Below are positions 33,225 through 42,571 of a stretch of 64,000 nucleotides of DNA, piece after piece; position 1 is the first letter of the stretch, and every line of letters begins with the position of its first letter. Source of the stretch: Pseudobutyrivibrio ruminis CF1b (GTDB lineage Bacteria; Bacillota; Clostridia; Lachnospirales; Lachnospiraceae). Below the pieces are notes generated by a model. That model saw only the letters and a list, made by a program, of their open reading frames with translations, searched no databases and had not been told where the DNA came from. Location of the stretch: assembly GCF_000424005.1 (NCBI RefSeq), contig NZ_AUJB01000005.1, positions 1 through 64,000 on the forward strand, written 5' to 3'. The translations under genes and the position numbers were made by a program.

Positions 33225-35466
33225 ATTTAAGGACTTCTTAAAAAAGGATTACGTAAAATCCGGAATAATTTGTTTTACAATAGCTTTTCTCTCTTTCATC
33301 TACTTCGTAGTGAAGGGAGAGGGCTTTTTTGTGTTAACAAATGATTTTAACGACCAGCAGATACCTTTCACTATCGGTTTGCACAATGCACTTTTGGATA
33401 GTGGCATCACAGGTTTCAGCTGGGATATCGATCTTGGAACATCCACAATGGATGGCTTTAGCTTTTATGAGCTGGGCAGTCCATTTTTCTGGATTAGCAT
33501 GCTGTTTCCAGCAAATGCTTTCCCTTATATAGTGGCATGGCTTTTCATGCTTAAGTTTTCTTTTGCAGGCGTCTTCTCATGCCTGTATCTGAGACGATTT
33601 GTAAATGACAGCAAATGGGCAGTGATGGGCTCAGTGCTTTATGCATTCTCAGGCTATTCACTTGTGAATCTGCTGTTCTATCATTTCCATGATGCTATCT
33701 GTTTCTTCCCACTTTTACTTATCGGGTTGGAGAGATACAAGGAAAAGAAGGATTATAAATTCTTCATATTTACGATATTTTTAAATTGCTTTATCAACTA
33801 TTTCTTCTTTGTAGGAGAGGTGGTTTTCCTAGTGATATATTATCTTTGTCGCTTTGTCAGCAAGGATATCAAGACCATGGTCTTGGATGCAGTGAAGTGT
33901 GTAGTCTGCGGAATACTGGGTGTGGGAATGGCTGCCTTTGTGTTCATTCCAAACATCATCTTTATTTCAGGTAACCCACGTACAGGTGAGTTCTCAGGAA
34001 TTATCAGCATGCTTACTACAGATGTGCAAAACTACCTGTACATCCTAAAGGCACTTCTGATTCCAGGAGAGACACTTACAGAGATAAGTGCTGTGAAATC
34101 ACAGAGCTTCGCCAGCCATGGCTTTTATCTTCCTATGGTGGGCCTGGGATTAGTGCTTGCCTACATCATTAGCAGAAAGAAGGATTGGCTTTCAAAGATC
34201 CTTATCTACTGTCTGGTGGCCAGCTTTATTCCACTACTCAGTGATTTGTTCTACATGTACAGTGCAGCTCAGATGCGCTGGTGGTACATGCTTACACTGA
34301 TGGCTGCTCTTGCTACAGTAAAAATGTTTGAGGAGCCAGATGTGAAGGCTATAGGAGCAGGCTCGGTAATATACCTGGCGCTTATTGTGGTGCTGGCTGT
34401 GGCAGCAAACCATTTGGATATGATTTACAATCCAAAGAGATTTTATATCCTGGTGGCTGTGGCTATTTTTGGCGCAGTGCTCACATATTTGTATGCAGCA
34501 CTTTTAAAGGATGGATACAGAGTGGTATTTACATCTCTCATCGTGTTCTCAGTGGTGCTTATGACAGCCACTATTCATATCTATCGCACATGCGCATGGA
34601 TGGATTATAAGGATTATAAGATGCGCTTTGAGGCGGCTGTGCAGACAGAGCTTCCTAGCAGTCAGTACAGATTAAATGACACCATGAATCTTACAAGCAT
34701 GGTGGCTCATGTGGCAGGCTTTTCAAATCAGTCTTCCACAGATACAAACAGCATCCGCGATTTCGAGGATCTGTTTGATTACTATGCTCAGGTAACAGCT
34801 ATTCCAAAGAACGACATTCCAGGGCTGGCAGAGCTTTTGGCAGGAAAGTATTTCTATGCTTTCGATCCGAGTGTAGGAGTGCTTATAAAGGAGCTTCCTA
34901 CCAGCTATAAGACCATGTACCTTATGGAAAGAGGTGCATGTCCTATCGGCTTTGCAGCAGATTCATATATCACAGAGGATGAGCTTAGAAAGCTGGATGT
35001 GACACAGAGAGCTATAGCACTTCTTGATAGTGTGGTAGTGGATAAGGCTGGTACTACAGATGAGCTTTACACTCAGGTGACATCAGACCTTCCAGAGAAA
35101 AAGGCAGAGGACATCGATTTCGAGACCAGTGTATCTGACTATGTGGTGGAGCACACCTACGGCTCAGTATTAGGATTTGAAAAAGACGGCCATGGCATGA
35201 AATGTGTCACAGCCTACGATAAGGATACATACGTATATTTCAGCGTTCCATACGACACAGGCTGGACTGCCACAGTGGACGGAGAGAAGACTGATATCAT
35301 AGTGTCTGGTGGCATGATGCTCATCAAAGTACCAGCAGGAAACCACAATGTAGAATTCAGCTATATCACCCCAGGATTAAAGCTTGGAACCCTAGTGTCT
35401 GTGCTGTGCTGGATGCTATTCCTTGTTTTTACATTTGCTCTAAGAAATGATAAAATTTATACTTAA
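33214..35466 (+). CDS. YfhO-family membrane protein, probable GT-C glycosyltransferase
   Basis: A 750-residue protein with about a dozen hydrophobic segments and a soluble C-terminal part (about 480-730). FFVLTNDFNDQQIPF (about 38-52) holds the acidic D-F-N-D-Q-Q loop typical of YfhO, and GFSFYELGSPFFW follows. The C-terminal end has FSVPYDTGWTATVDGEKTD, usual in YfhO, with a final membrane segment. YfhO relatives decorate wall or membrane glycans with polyprenyl-phosphate sugars in Gram-positives. The start overlaps the decarboxylase by 11 nt and has no strong ribosome site of its own, so it depends on coupling. The donor sugar is unknown. Confidence 0.82.
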   Translation: MNTKFKDFLKKDYVKSGIICFTIAFLSFIYFVVKGEGFFVLTNDFNDQQIPFTIGLHNALLDSGITGFSWDIDLGTSTMDGFSFYELGSPFFWISMLFPANAFPYIVAWLFMLKFSFAGVFSCLYLRRFVNDSKWAVMGSVLYAFSGYSLVNLLFYHFHDAICFFPLLLIGLERYKEKKDYKFFIFTIFLNCFINYFFFVGEVVFLVIYYLCRFVSKDIKTMVLDAVKCVVCGILGVGMAAFVFIPNIIFISGNPRTGEFSGIISMLTTDVQNYLYILKALLIPGETLTEISAVKSQSFASHGFYLPMVGLGLVLAYIISRKKDWLSKILIYCLVASFIPLLSDLFYMYSAAQMRWWYMLTLMAALATVKMFEEPDVKAIGAGSVIYLALIVVLAVAANHLDMIYNPKRFYILVAVAIFGAVLTYLYAALLKDGYRVVFTSLIVFSVVLMTATIHIYRTCAWMDYKDYKMRFEAAVQTELPSSQYRLNDTMNLTSMVAHVAGFSNQSSTDTNSIRDFEDLFDYYAQVTAIPKNDIPGLAELLAGKYFYAFDPSVGVLIKELPTSYKTMYLMERGACPIGFAADSYITEDELRKLDVTQRAIALLDSVVVDKAGTTDELYTQVTSDLPEKKAEDIDFETSVSDYVVEHTYGSVLGFEKDGHGMKCVTAYDKDTYVYFSVPYDTGWTATVDGEKTDIIVSGGMMLIKVPAGNHNVEFSYITPGLKLGTLVSVLCWMLFLVFTFALRNDKIYT

Positions 35467-35487
35467 TAGAAGTGGATGAGGTGTCAA

Positions 35488-36168
35488 ATGTTAATCCCAG
35501 ATTTATTTGATATGACACAGGAAGAAAACATCTTCTGTGCAAAAAGAATATTGGTTGATTCTATATACAAACAGGCAAATCTTGAAGGTATAGGTGTTAC
35601 ATTTGCAGAGACACAGGATATCTTAAATGATGTGAATGTGGAATCTGTAAAACCTAAGGATGTAAGTAAGGTGTGCTGTCTTAGAGATGGTTGGCATTAT
35701 CTATTGGATAATCTTAATAAAGATTTGAATCTTATATTTTTGGAAGATATCCACAACCTAATAGCCAGATTTGATGTAGACTACAGATATCTTGGAAAGA
35801 TTAGAGAAGATGAAGTGATGATTTCTGGTACAAGTTGGAGACCAGAGATTCCTTCAAATGAAGATATTGATAAGCTTTGTGAAATGCTCAAGGTAGATAC
35901 TTCAAAAAACATTACAGATCAAGCAATTAACATTGGTCTATATATAATGCGAATGCAACCATTTAAGGATGGTAATAAGCGGGTTGGTAGCTATGCTATG
36001 AACAAGATTCTTATCGAACATGGCAAAGGTATTTTTAATGTCCCTGTAGAGCTTGATGGTAAATTCAAGCAGAAGCTTGTGGAATACTATGAATCAGATG
36101 ATAATTCTGATTTAAAGATGTTTGTAGCTGAGCATTGCCTAGATGGAATACATAGAATTAAAGAATAG
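35488..36168 (+). CDS. Fic-domain protein with the catalytic His replaced by Gln
   Basis: ATG 35488 has GAGG before it; ATG 35476 is the longer choice. The 226-residue product has a class II-type inhibitory segment (ANLEGIGVTFAETQ, Glu33) and a flap YLGKIREDEVMISG (101-114). The core helix is MQPFKDGNKRVGSY (156-169). In Fic proteins the motif reads HPFx[DE]GNxR; here Gln157 stands where His should be, while Phe159, Asp161, Gly162, Asn163 and Arg165 remain. AMPylation by the usual route would be impaired. AT-rich codons mark it off from the genes before it. No antitoxin or phage gene is beside it. CTCTCC/GGAGAG arms (36185-36199) form a small hairpin after it. Confidence 0.75.
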   Translation: MLIPDLFDMTQEENIFCAKRILVDSIYKQANLEGIGVTFAETQDILNDVNVESVKPKDVSKVCCLRDGWHYLLDNLNKDLNLIFLEDIHNLIARFDVDYRYLGKIREDEVMISGTSWRPEIPSNEDIDKLCEMLKVDTSKNITDQAINIGLYIMRMQPFKDGNKRVGSYAMNKILIEHGKGIFNVPVELDGKFKQKLVEYYESDDNSDLKMFVAEHCLDGIHRIKE

Positions 36169-36212
36169 CCTATGAAAAGGAAGCCTCTCCTACGGAGAGC
36201 CTTTGATTACAA

Positions 36213-37301
36213 ATGACATCAAAAATTGTTTCAAACAATAAACTGATTTGTTACTCAAATAAATATTTTATATTCAGTAAAGGCCCTAAGTTGATTATAT
36301 CTACTGACTTAAACTGTAAAGAATATAAAATAGCTTATATTCCAGTAGGTTCATTAAAGCAAAAATTGGGCTCAATAAGACTGTTTGCCCGAGCTCTTCG
36401 CCTGGAACCCCGCTGCGGCATCTTCGTAGATGACACCACAGCACTAATCACCTACCATGGTGCTATATACAGAGTGGACTGCACAAATGGCCAGATAGAA
36501 TTGGAGCATAGCTTCAGGGCTGAAATGAACAACCCACTCAGCCTTGTGAAAATACAAGGTATCAGCGGATTTGAAGATGGTATTTATTACGGCGAGTACT
36601 TTTTGAATCATGAAGGTACAGCTGTAAATATTTATAAAAGGGATAATAATGCTTCTTGGAATGTAGTCTATACATTTTCGGCAGGCAGCATATACCATAT
36701 TCATGGATTAGTCCCATGTAAAGAAAAAGACTGTGTCTATATCCTAACTGGCGATAAAGACGCGGAATCAGGCATATATGAGGCCAGAAATGGCTTTCAG
36801 GATGTGAAGGTAATAGTAAGTGGTAAGCAGGCTTATAGAGCTTGTATAGCCCTTCCTACAGAAGGAGGCATGCTATATACCACAGACACGCCACTTGAAA
36901 GCAACTATCTGTATTACCTAGACTTTGAGTCTAAAGAAATTCAGACTATAGCAGAAATATCAGGACCATCCATTTATGGAAAGGTTATATCGGATAGCGA
37001 GATGGTATTTTCCACATCAGTGGAACCTGATAGTAAGCTCCCTAGATGGAGATATGAGTTTACACATAAGCCAGGACCTGGAATAAAGGATAGAAAATCC
37101 AGAGTATATTATGTGAAGAATGAAGATGGCAAATTCACTTGTGAAGAAATATTTGCAGCCACAAAAGATATTCTTCCTATGGGTGTGGGACAGTTTGGAA
37201 CCATTATGTTCCCAGCAGGTGAAGGAGACCTTTACATCACAGGTCAGGCACTACGTAAATACGATAACAAGACACTTCTGATAAAGAAGGAGAATAAATA
37301 A
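36213..37301 (+). CDS. Conserved-looking protein of unknown function, possible beta-propeller
   Basis: A 362-residue soluble protein with no signal peptide and no clear family signature. Strand-rich text with repeated aromatic and Gly-Asp turns (DGIYYGEYFLNHEG, CVYILTGDKDAESGIYEA, MLYTTDTPLESNYLYYLD, GDLYITGQALRKYD) is what a beta-propeller or six-bladed sugar-binding protein looks like. The ribosome site is poor: GAGAG lies 17 nt before the ATG. The first 50 codons are AT-rich, while the rest uses GC-ending codons such as CGC, CTG and GGC. This suggests a join within the gene. It ends right before an AAC(3)-like acyltransferase, and the two could act on the same glycan. Confidence 0.45.
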   Translation: MTSKIVSNNKLICYSNKYFIFSKGPKLIISTDLNCKEYKIAYIPVGSLKQKLGSIRLFARALRLEPRCGIFVDDTTALITYHGAIYRVDCTNGQIELEHSFRAEMNNPLSLVKIQGISGFEDGIYYGEYFLNHEGTAVNIYKRDNNASWNVVYTFSAGSIYHIHGLVPCKEKDCVYILTGDKDAESGIYEARNGFQDVKVIVSGKQAYRACIALPTEGGMLYTTDTPLESNYLYYLDFESKEIQTIAEISGPSIYGKVISDSEMVFSTSVEPDSKLPRWRYEFTHKPGPGIKDRKSRVYYVKNEDGKFTCEEIFAATKDILPMGVGQFGTIMFPAGEGDLYITGQALRKYDNKTLLIKKENK

Positions 37302-38237
37302 ATGAAACTTTCGCTTTTAGAGCGTTATGGATTTATTGAGGTTGGAGCAAGAGTATTCCTTGGTAAGTTCCCAGAACTGAAAAAGATGGCTAAGAGAATG
37401 AGAGCCAGCAAGGCCCATTCTGGCAGTGACCAGCCAGCCGAAATAGATCCAATTCTGAAGGTACAGTACTTTCAAAAGCTAGATGCCTTTATAAAGCAGG
37501 ATGACATAGTACTTATCCATTCATCAATGGATGGTCTGAAGACTATAGGCATCACTGCGGAGGAATTTATAGATTTCATGAAGAAACAGGTGGCAGAAAA
37601 GGGTGTCACATTTGTGCTCCCATGCTTTCCTACTACAAACCTGACACCACCTACAGAAAAGAGCAGACCATACGATCCAAAGAAGACTATCTGCTGGACA
37701 GGAATGCTCCCAAATAAGTTTTTATGTGAGGATGGAGTCATCCGCACCAGATTTCCATATAATTCACTGGCAGCCATGGGGCCAAAGGCTGACGAAATGA
37801 TGGCTCATGATATGGAGGCTACCTCAGTCTATGATAAGACCAGTGCATGGCGCTACTGCTATGATAACCATGCCAAGCTGCTTTTCGCAGGCGTAAAGGC
37901 CAGCAGCAGTAACACAATGGGCTCTCATATGGCTCCAGATTTAATGGGTGATGAATGGCCTGTAAAGGATTGGTACCAGGATGTGACCTATAAGGTTCGT
38001 ATAGACGGAGAGGTATCAGAAAAGGTAGTAAGAGTCCAGAAGGATATGTGGGCTCAGTATTGTATGGAGGAGCGCACTTCCGGATACCTGAAGGAAGCAG
38101 ATGTGCTTTCAGAGGAATATATCGGCGACTGCAATCTTGGATTGGTAGAGGATTGCAAGGAGATGATGGATGTCCTTATTAAGCTTTCTAAAAAGGGAAA
38201 GCTGGTATATATGATTCCTAGAAGATACAGGAAATAA
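37302..38237 (+). CDS. AAC(3)-like aminosugar N-acetyltransferase
   Basis: A 311-residue protein with the AAC(3) antibiotic-acetyltransferase fold. VLIHSSMDGLKTIG (about 67-80) is the first signature, PCFPTTNLTPPTE and a TRFPYNSLAAMGPKADEM segment (about 147-164) follow, and KLLFAGVKASSSNTMGSH (about 185-202) covers the catalytic His-like region. RBS AAGGAG sits before the ATG. AAC(3) homologues with sugar-nucleotide substrates occur in glycan loci, so acylation of an amino sugar is more likely here than antibiotic resistance. The donor (acetyl-CoA or the carrier protein) cannot be told. Confidence 0.72.
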   Translation: MKLSLLERYGFIEVGARVFLGKFPELKKMAKRMRASKAHSGSDQPAEIDPILKVQYFQKLDAFIKQDDIVLIHSSMDGLKTIGITAEEFIDFMKKQVAEKGVTFVLPCFPTTNLTPPTEKSRPYDPKKTICWTGMLPNKFLCEDGVIRTRFPYNSLAAMGPKADEMMAHDMEATSVYDKTSAWRYCYDNHAKLLFAGVKASSSNTMGSHMAPDLMGDEWPVKDWYQDVTYKVRIDGEVSEKVVRVQKDMWAQYCMEERTSGYLKEADVLSEEYIGDCNLGLVEDCKEMMDVLIKLSKKGKLVYMIPRRYRK

Positions 38238-38250
38238 AGAGAGAATAAAG

Positions 38251-39480
38251 ATGAAGCTTGCGTTAATTAATGCAGAGAGTGGTAAGGGCGGCGGCCCAGC
38301 CACCATATGTGATGATATATATAAGAACTTTGTGGCTGAGGGCAACGAAGGACTGGCATGCTGGGCCAGACAGGCCAATGAAGGTGACGGAGTAAACCGC
38401 TACAAGATTGGCAATAAGATGGATCTGGCATGGCATCTGGTGGTATCCAGATTGTTTGATGCCCACGGACTTGGCTCTGTAATAGCTACAAAAAAGCTGG
38501 TTAAGAGATTAAAAGAATATGATCCGGACATTGTGAACCTTCACAACATCCACGGTTATTTTTGCAATTATAAAATACTGTTTGAGTATCTAAAAGAGGC
38601 TGATATTCCTGTAGTGTGGACACTGCATGACTGCTGGCCTTTTACAGGGCACTGCCCATATTTTGATCTGGCTGGTTGTGATAAATGGAAAACACAGTGT
38701 CATGATTGCCCAGAAAAGAAACGTTATCCAAAGTCAATTTGGATGGATCGTTCAAAACGTAATTACGAATTAAAGAAAGAGCTCTTTGCTGGAATCAGTA
38801 AGAACCTTACGCTGGTGGCACCATCAGCATGGCTTGGAGATTTGGCCAAGGAATCGTTCCTGAGGGATTGCAGAATAGAAGTCATAAACAATGGTATTGA
38901 TTTGACTGTGTTTGCACCTTCAAAGGGAGATTTTAAAAAGTCTCATGGAATAGAAGATAAAAAGCTTGTTCTTGCACTTGCTTCGGAGTGGACGGTAAGA
39001 AAAGGCTTTGAAGATATCAAATATGTGGGGCAGCACCTTCCAGAGGATTATGTGCTGGCTATCGTGGGATTGCAGCCAGAGCAGGTGGCTGAGGTTCCAA
39101 AGGAGATTATCCCTATCACACGCACCAATAATGTGCAGCAGCTGATAGAGATTTATTCAGAGGCAGATGTGTTCGTGAACGCCTCAATAGAGGATAATTT
39201 TCCTACCACTATATTAGAATCGCTGGCCTGCGGCACACCTGTAGTCACATACGATACAGGCGGATGCAGGGAAGAGATAAATGAAGACTGCGGTATCCTT
39301 GTGGAGAAGTACAACAAGGAAGGCCTTTTAGAGGGGATAAAGGCTATGGGTACTAAGACAGAGGAGCGAAGCAAGGCTTGTCTGAATAAGGTGCAGCAGT
39401 TTGAAAAGAAGAAGATGTACGATAAGTATAATATTTTATTTGGGGAGTTAGTTGAGAAGAAGGTTAGTCAAAAATCATAG
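38251..39480 (+). CDS. GT4 glycosyltransferase (WcaC/PelF-like)
   Basis: A 409-residue GT-B enzyme. The N-terminal half has SGKGGGPATI, NLHNIHGYF (about 92-100), WTLHDCWPFTGHC (about 123-135) and a Cys-rich stretch (CDKWKTQCHDCPEKK). That Trp-Pro-Phe and Cys set is typical of the WcaC-type branch of GT4. The donor half has ASEWTVRKGFEDI, a DVFVNASIEDNFPTTILESLA region with the catalytic E-x7-E pair, and CGTPVVTYDTGGC. It is the last GC-style gene of the second operon; AT-rich genes follow. Donor sugar unknown. Confidence 0.88.
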   Translation: MKLALINAESGKGGGPATICDDIYKNFVAEGNEGLACWARQANEGDGVNRYKIGNKMDLAWHLVVSRLFDAHGLGSVIATKKLVKRLKEYDPDIVNLHNIHGYFCNYKILFEYLKEADIPVVWTLHDCWPFTGHCPYFDLAGCDKWKTQCHDCPEKKRYPKSIWMDRSKRNYELKKELFAGISKNLTLVAPSAWLGDLAKESFLRDCRIEVINNGIDLTVFAPSKGDFKKSHGIEDKKLVLALASEWTVRKGFEDIKYVGQHLPEDYVLAIVGLQPEQVAEVPKEIIPITRTNNVQQLIEIYSEADVFVNASIEDNFPTTILESLACGTPVVTYDTGGCREEINEDCGILVEKYNKEGLLEGIKAMGTKTEERSKACLNKVQQFEKKKMYDKYNILFGELVEKKVSQKS

Positions 39481-39516
39481 GATATATTTCTAAAAGATAT
39501 AAAAGGAGTTTTTCTA

Positions 39517-40980
39517 ATGCTGAAAAAAATCAAGTATAGTTTATTATATCTGATATTATTTATACCAATCTGTTTTTCTATTTTTTATTCAGTTCCAGCA
39601 AGTGATGATTTTGGAAATGCTATTAGAACAGACAAAACAAGTACATTTATACAGGCTGTAGTTTATGCATATCAATTATGGGCTACATGGTGTGGACGTT
39701 GGGTTAATACCTTTTTAGCAAAATTATTAAATCCTTTAAATAGTCATGTTCACCTTGGACACAATTATGGTCTTTTTATGATAGTAGTTTTCATAGTTAC
39801 TACTGTCGTGATAATTTTTGGATTGAAGGTGTGCGTTGAAAGAGTGCTTGGAAAAGAGTCAAAGTATGTATCACTTGTTACATTTCTTATTATGACAATT
39901 TTCTTAAGTACCAATTATTATAGTGAGTGTTATAACTGGTTTAATGGTGCAATGGTGTATTCTGTTCCTATGTCATTTGTGGTATTGGCTGTTGCTGCAA
40001 TGATTAAATATGCAGAATCGGGATACAAAAGCACGTTACATTATGTGTTAATCATTGTATTTGGATTCTTTGCAGCCACAATAGAATATTGTGATGTGGC
40101 ATTAGGAATTACATATGTATATTTTATTTATTATTGTGACTTAGAGGAGAGATTAAAAGAAGAGCCTCGAAAAAAGATAAAGAATATTGCTCCTCTTTTA
40201 GTGTATATAATTCTCGGTGTATCTTCAGTTTTTGCACCAGGAAATAAGATTAGACAGGGATATTATGAATTAGATCTTTCTATCTCAAAATCTTTTATTC
40301 AGTATATTAAGGATATTGTTATAAGAATTCAGGACCTAATAGTTGACCATCCGTTAGCTGTATTAATATTTACAATATTGATATTTATAGGAATTCTATC
40401 AAATAGCGAACATGAGCAGGTTAAGAGAATACCTGAGACAATTATTTTGTTTATTATTATCATAACAGGAGCTATATACCCATACATTTATGCAAGGGCA
40501 TTTGATACAACTTATTTAGATATAAGAATGGAGTATATTTTTGATTTCTGTCTACATGTTTCACTAGGGGTTTTGTGTGTAATGCTGGGAAAGTACTTAA
40601 GCTATCGATTCAAATTTGAATTTGATTCAAAAAATAAATTGATGGTAATAACAGCATTGATATTATTCGCTTATGTTTCTATCATTCAGAATTATGCATA
40701 TTTAAATATAGTTCAGATTGATATATTGAGAAACAGGGGGATAATAACTGAGAGCTTTAATTATTGGGATGATGTTTTGAAGGAAATAGAAGCATCAACT
40801 GAAGATGATGTGATAATAGAAAGAGACTATGTCCCAGAATGGAGTAGATATTTTCTTTCAGTAGGAATACAAAATGGTGAAGTCTTTGATGTAAGTTCTG
40901 ATAAGGTTTATGATGAAGAACGAATTATGCCAAATGTTTATTATGGTAAAAAATCAATTCAGATGAAAATAGCTGAATAA
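39517..40980 (+). CDS. DUF6056-like polytopic membrane protein, copy 1
   Basis: A 487-residue hydrophobic protein with the start FSIFYSVPASDDFGNAI (about 20-36). The SVPxSDDF loop after the first membrane segment, then LNPLNSHVHLGHNYG and TNYYSECYNWFNGAMVY, match the DUF6056 type. The acidic pair in the first outer loop again recalls GT-C enzymes. A soluble tail holds DDVIIERDYVPEWSRYF. RBS AAAAGGAG precedes the ATG. Codons are much more AT-rich than in the GT4 gene before it. A close paralogue follows at 41068. Confidence 0.7.
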   Translation: MLKKIKYSLLYLILFIPICFSIFYSVPASDDFGNAIRTDKTSTFIQAVVYAYQLWATWCGRWVNTFLAKLLNPLNSHVHLGHNYGLFMIVVFIVTTVVIIFGLKVCVERVLGKESKYVSLVTFLIMTIFLSTNYYSECYNWFNGAMVYSVPMSFVVLAVAAMIKYAESGYKSTLHYVLIIVFGFFAATIEYCDVALGITYVYFIYYCDLEERLKEEPRKKIKNIAPLLVYIILGVSSVFAPGNKIRQGYYELDLSISKSFIQYIKDIVIRIQDLIVDHPLAVLIFTILIFIGILSNSEHEQVKRIPETIILFIIIITGAIYPYIYARAFDTTYLDIRMEYIFDFCLHVSLGVLCVMLGKYLSYRFKFEFDSKNKLMVITALILFAYVSIIQNYAYLNIVQIDILRNRGIITESFNYWDDVLKEIEASTEDDVIIERDYVPEWSRYFLSVGIQNGEVFDVSSDKVYDEERIMPNVYYGKKSIQMKIAE

Positions 40981-41000
40981 CATTTTCAACTATGATTGTC

Positions 41001-41027
41001 AATCTGAAAGTGGCTCAGTTTCAGATT
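41001..41027 (+). terminator. Perfect 9-bp hairpin between the DUF6056-like copies
   Basis: AATCTGAAA (41001-41009) pairs exactly with TTTCAGATT (41019-41027) around a 9-nt loop in the 87-nt gap between the two paralogous genes. The following text is AT-rich (ATTTATATTT) but has no unbroken T run, so it may be an attenuator or a recombination scar rather than a full terminator. Confidence 0.35.
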
Positions 41028-41067
41028 AGCATTTATATTTCAACAAGGTTAAAAAAGGGTAAAATAA

Positions 41068-42552
41068 ATGAACTTGATTAGTAAGGTTAAACATATTAAT
41101 AGATTTAAAGGCTTATTATTTGCCGGATATATTTGCTTAATATTACCGATATTATTTAGTATGTTTTATTCGGTACCGGCATCTGATGACTTTATATATG
41201 GTTCATTTGTATCTTCTAATAACGTGTTTATAAATGCTTTGGAATATGTAAAACATACATATTTTCAGGGTAGTTGTAGATGGCTTATATTCTTCTTGCA
41301 AAAATGTATTAACCCTTTGAACTTGTATTCAAAATGGCATATACACTTAGGGCATATTTATGGAGTGAGTGTAATTATTGTTTTTGCTATTTCTATGTAT
41401 GTAATAATATATAGTATTAAATTTATTGTTGACTTGTTAGTTGTTGGCGAAAAAAATAAAGAGATAATTACATTTCTCATAGTAGCAGTACTTTTGTCTA
41501 CCTACTATTATAGTGAGGTATATAATTGGTACACAGGTGGCACTGCATATGCTATTCCGTTTTCTGTTACAATGCTACTTTATGTTACAATAATAAAATA
41601 CTTTAAATTGGGAAAACAAAAAAAAGATTACATAATGTTGTTTGTAGTGGGGATATTGCCTGCTACAAACGAATTTTTGTGTGTACCGATAGGAATAATT
41701 TATTTATATTATTATTTAATTGATTATAAAGGTTTTACAGATAAACATGAGAGGTTGAAAAACATCGTACCTCTTTTATTCTACATTGTTATGGGATCAA
41801 CTGTAGTTTTTGCACCCGGTACATTTGCGCGTCGTGATTTGGGTAATATTACAGTTCCAATGTGGAGATTGGTTATGCAGGCTATTATAAATCCTATTGT
41901 TAGGGTGAAAGATATAATAACAACACACCCATTAGCTATAATATTGTTTGTGCTTATTTTCTTTTACGGAATTAAGACTAGAAAAGATAAATCGCATAAT
42001 ATAATAATTTATATGATAATATTTGCTATTGGTGTTATAGGAGCAATACTTCCTTATTGTTTGGGTAAAGGAAATACAAACACATACATGGATGTAAGAG
42101 TATATTATCTTATGGATTATTTGTTACTGTTGAGTATGTGTTTTATCGTATTGATGATTGGCCAGAATTTTGCATTAAAGTATGATATTAAGCTTGATAA
42201 AATAACATCAATACGTTGGGGAATATTAATTATGATGTTCTCTTATTTATTGTTAGTTCCACAGAGCTTATATCTTAAAATTCCGCAGATAGATATTGTT
42301 AAAAAATCAGGACTGATTAGAGAAAGCTATGCTATGTGGGATGGAATATTGTCTGAGATAGAGAATAGTGATGAAGATAATGTAGTACTTGTACGAGATA
42401 AAGCGTTAGAATGGTCACCATATTTCTTATACGTTGGATTGGAACCAGACAATGTATATGATCAATCTTTTGATTCTATAACTCCTATAGATGAAATAAT
42501 GATTAATGTATTTTATAAAAAGAAATCAATTGAGTTAAAGTATACTGAGTAA
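41068..42552 (+). CDS. DUF6056-like polytopic membrane protein, copy 2
   Basis: A 494-residue paralogue of the preceding protein. The same loops are present: FSMFYSVPASDDFIYG (about 31-46), INPLNLYSKWHIHLGHIYG, TYYYSEVYNWYTGGTAY, VFAPGTFARRD and the soluble tail DNVVLVRDKALEWSPYF. Both end with a [KR]KSI.-K-type tail. The copies differ enough (roughly a third to a half identical by eye) that the duplication is not recent. RBS AAAAAAGGG stands before the ATG. Distinct copies may serve different sugars or acceptors. Function inferred from the GT-C-like first loop only. Confidence 0.7.
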   Translation: MNLISKVKHINRFKGLLFAGYICLILPILFSMFYSVPASDDFIYGSFVSSNNVFINALEYVKHTYFQGSCRWLIFFLQKCINPLNLYSKWHIHLGHIYGVSVIIVFAISMYVIIYSIKFIVDLLVVGEKNKEIITFLIVAVLLSTYYYSEVYNWYTGGTAYAIPFSVTMLLYVTIIKYFKLGKQKKDYIMLFVVGILPATNEFLCVPIGIIYLYYYLIDYKGFTDKHERLKNIVPLLFYIVMGSTVVFAPGTFARRDLGNITVPMWRLVMQAIINPIVRVKDIITTHPLAIILFVLIFFYGIKTRKDKSHNIIIYMIIFAIGVIGAILPYCLGKGNTNTYMDVRVYYLMDYLLLLSMCFIVLMIGQNFALKYDIKLDKITSIRWGILIMMFSYLLLVPQSLYLKIPQIDIVKKSGLIRESYAMWDGILSEIENSDEDNVVLVRDKALEWSPYFLYVGLEPDNVYDQSFDSITPIDEIMINVFYKKKSIELKYTE

Positions 42553-42571
42553 AATGAGGTATTAGGTATTT

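Noticed and set aside
37302-38237. Acquired aminoglycoside-resistance gene
   Set aside because: It is embedded in a glycan operon with matching codon style and no resistance or mobile context.
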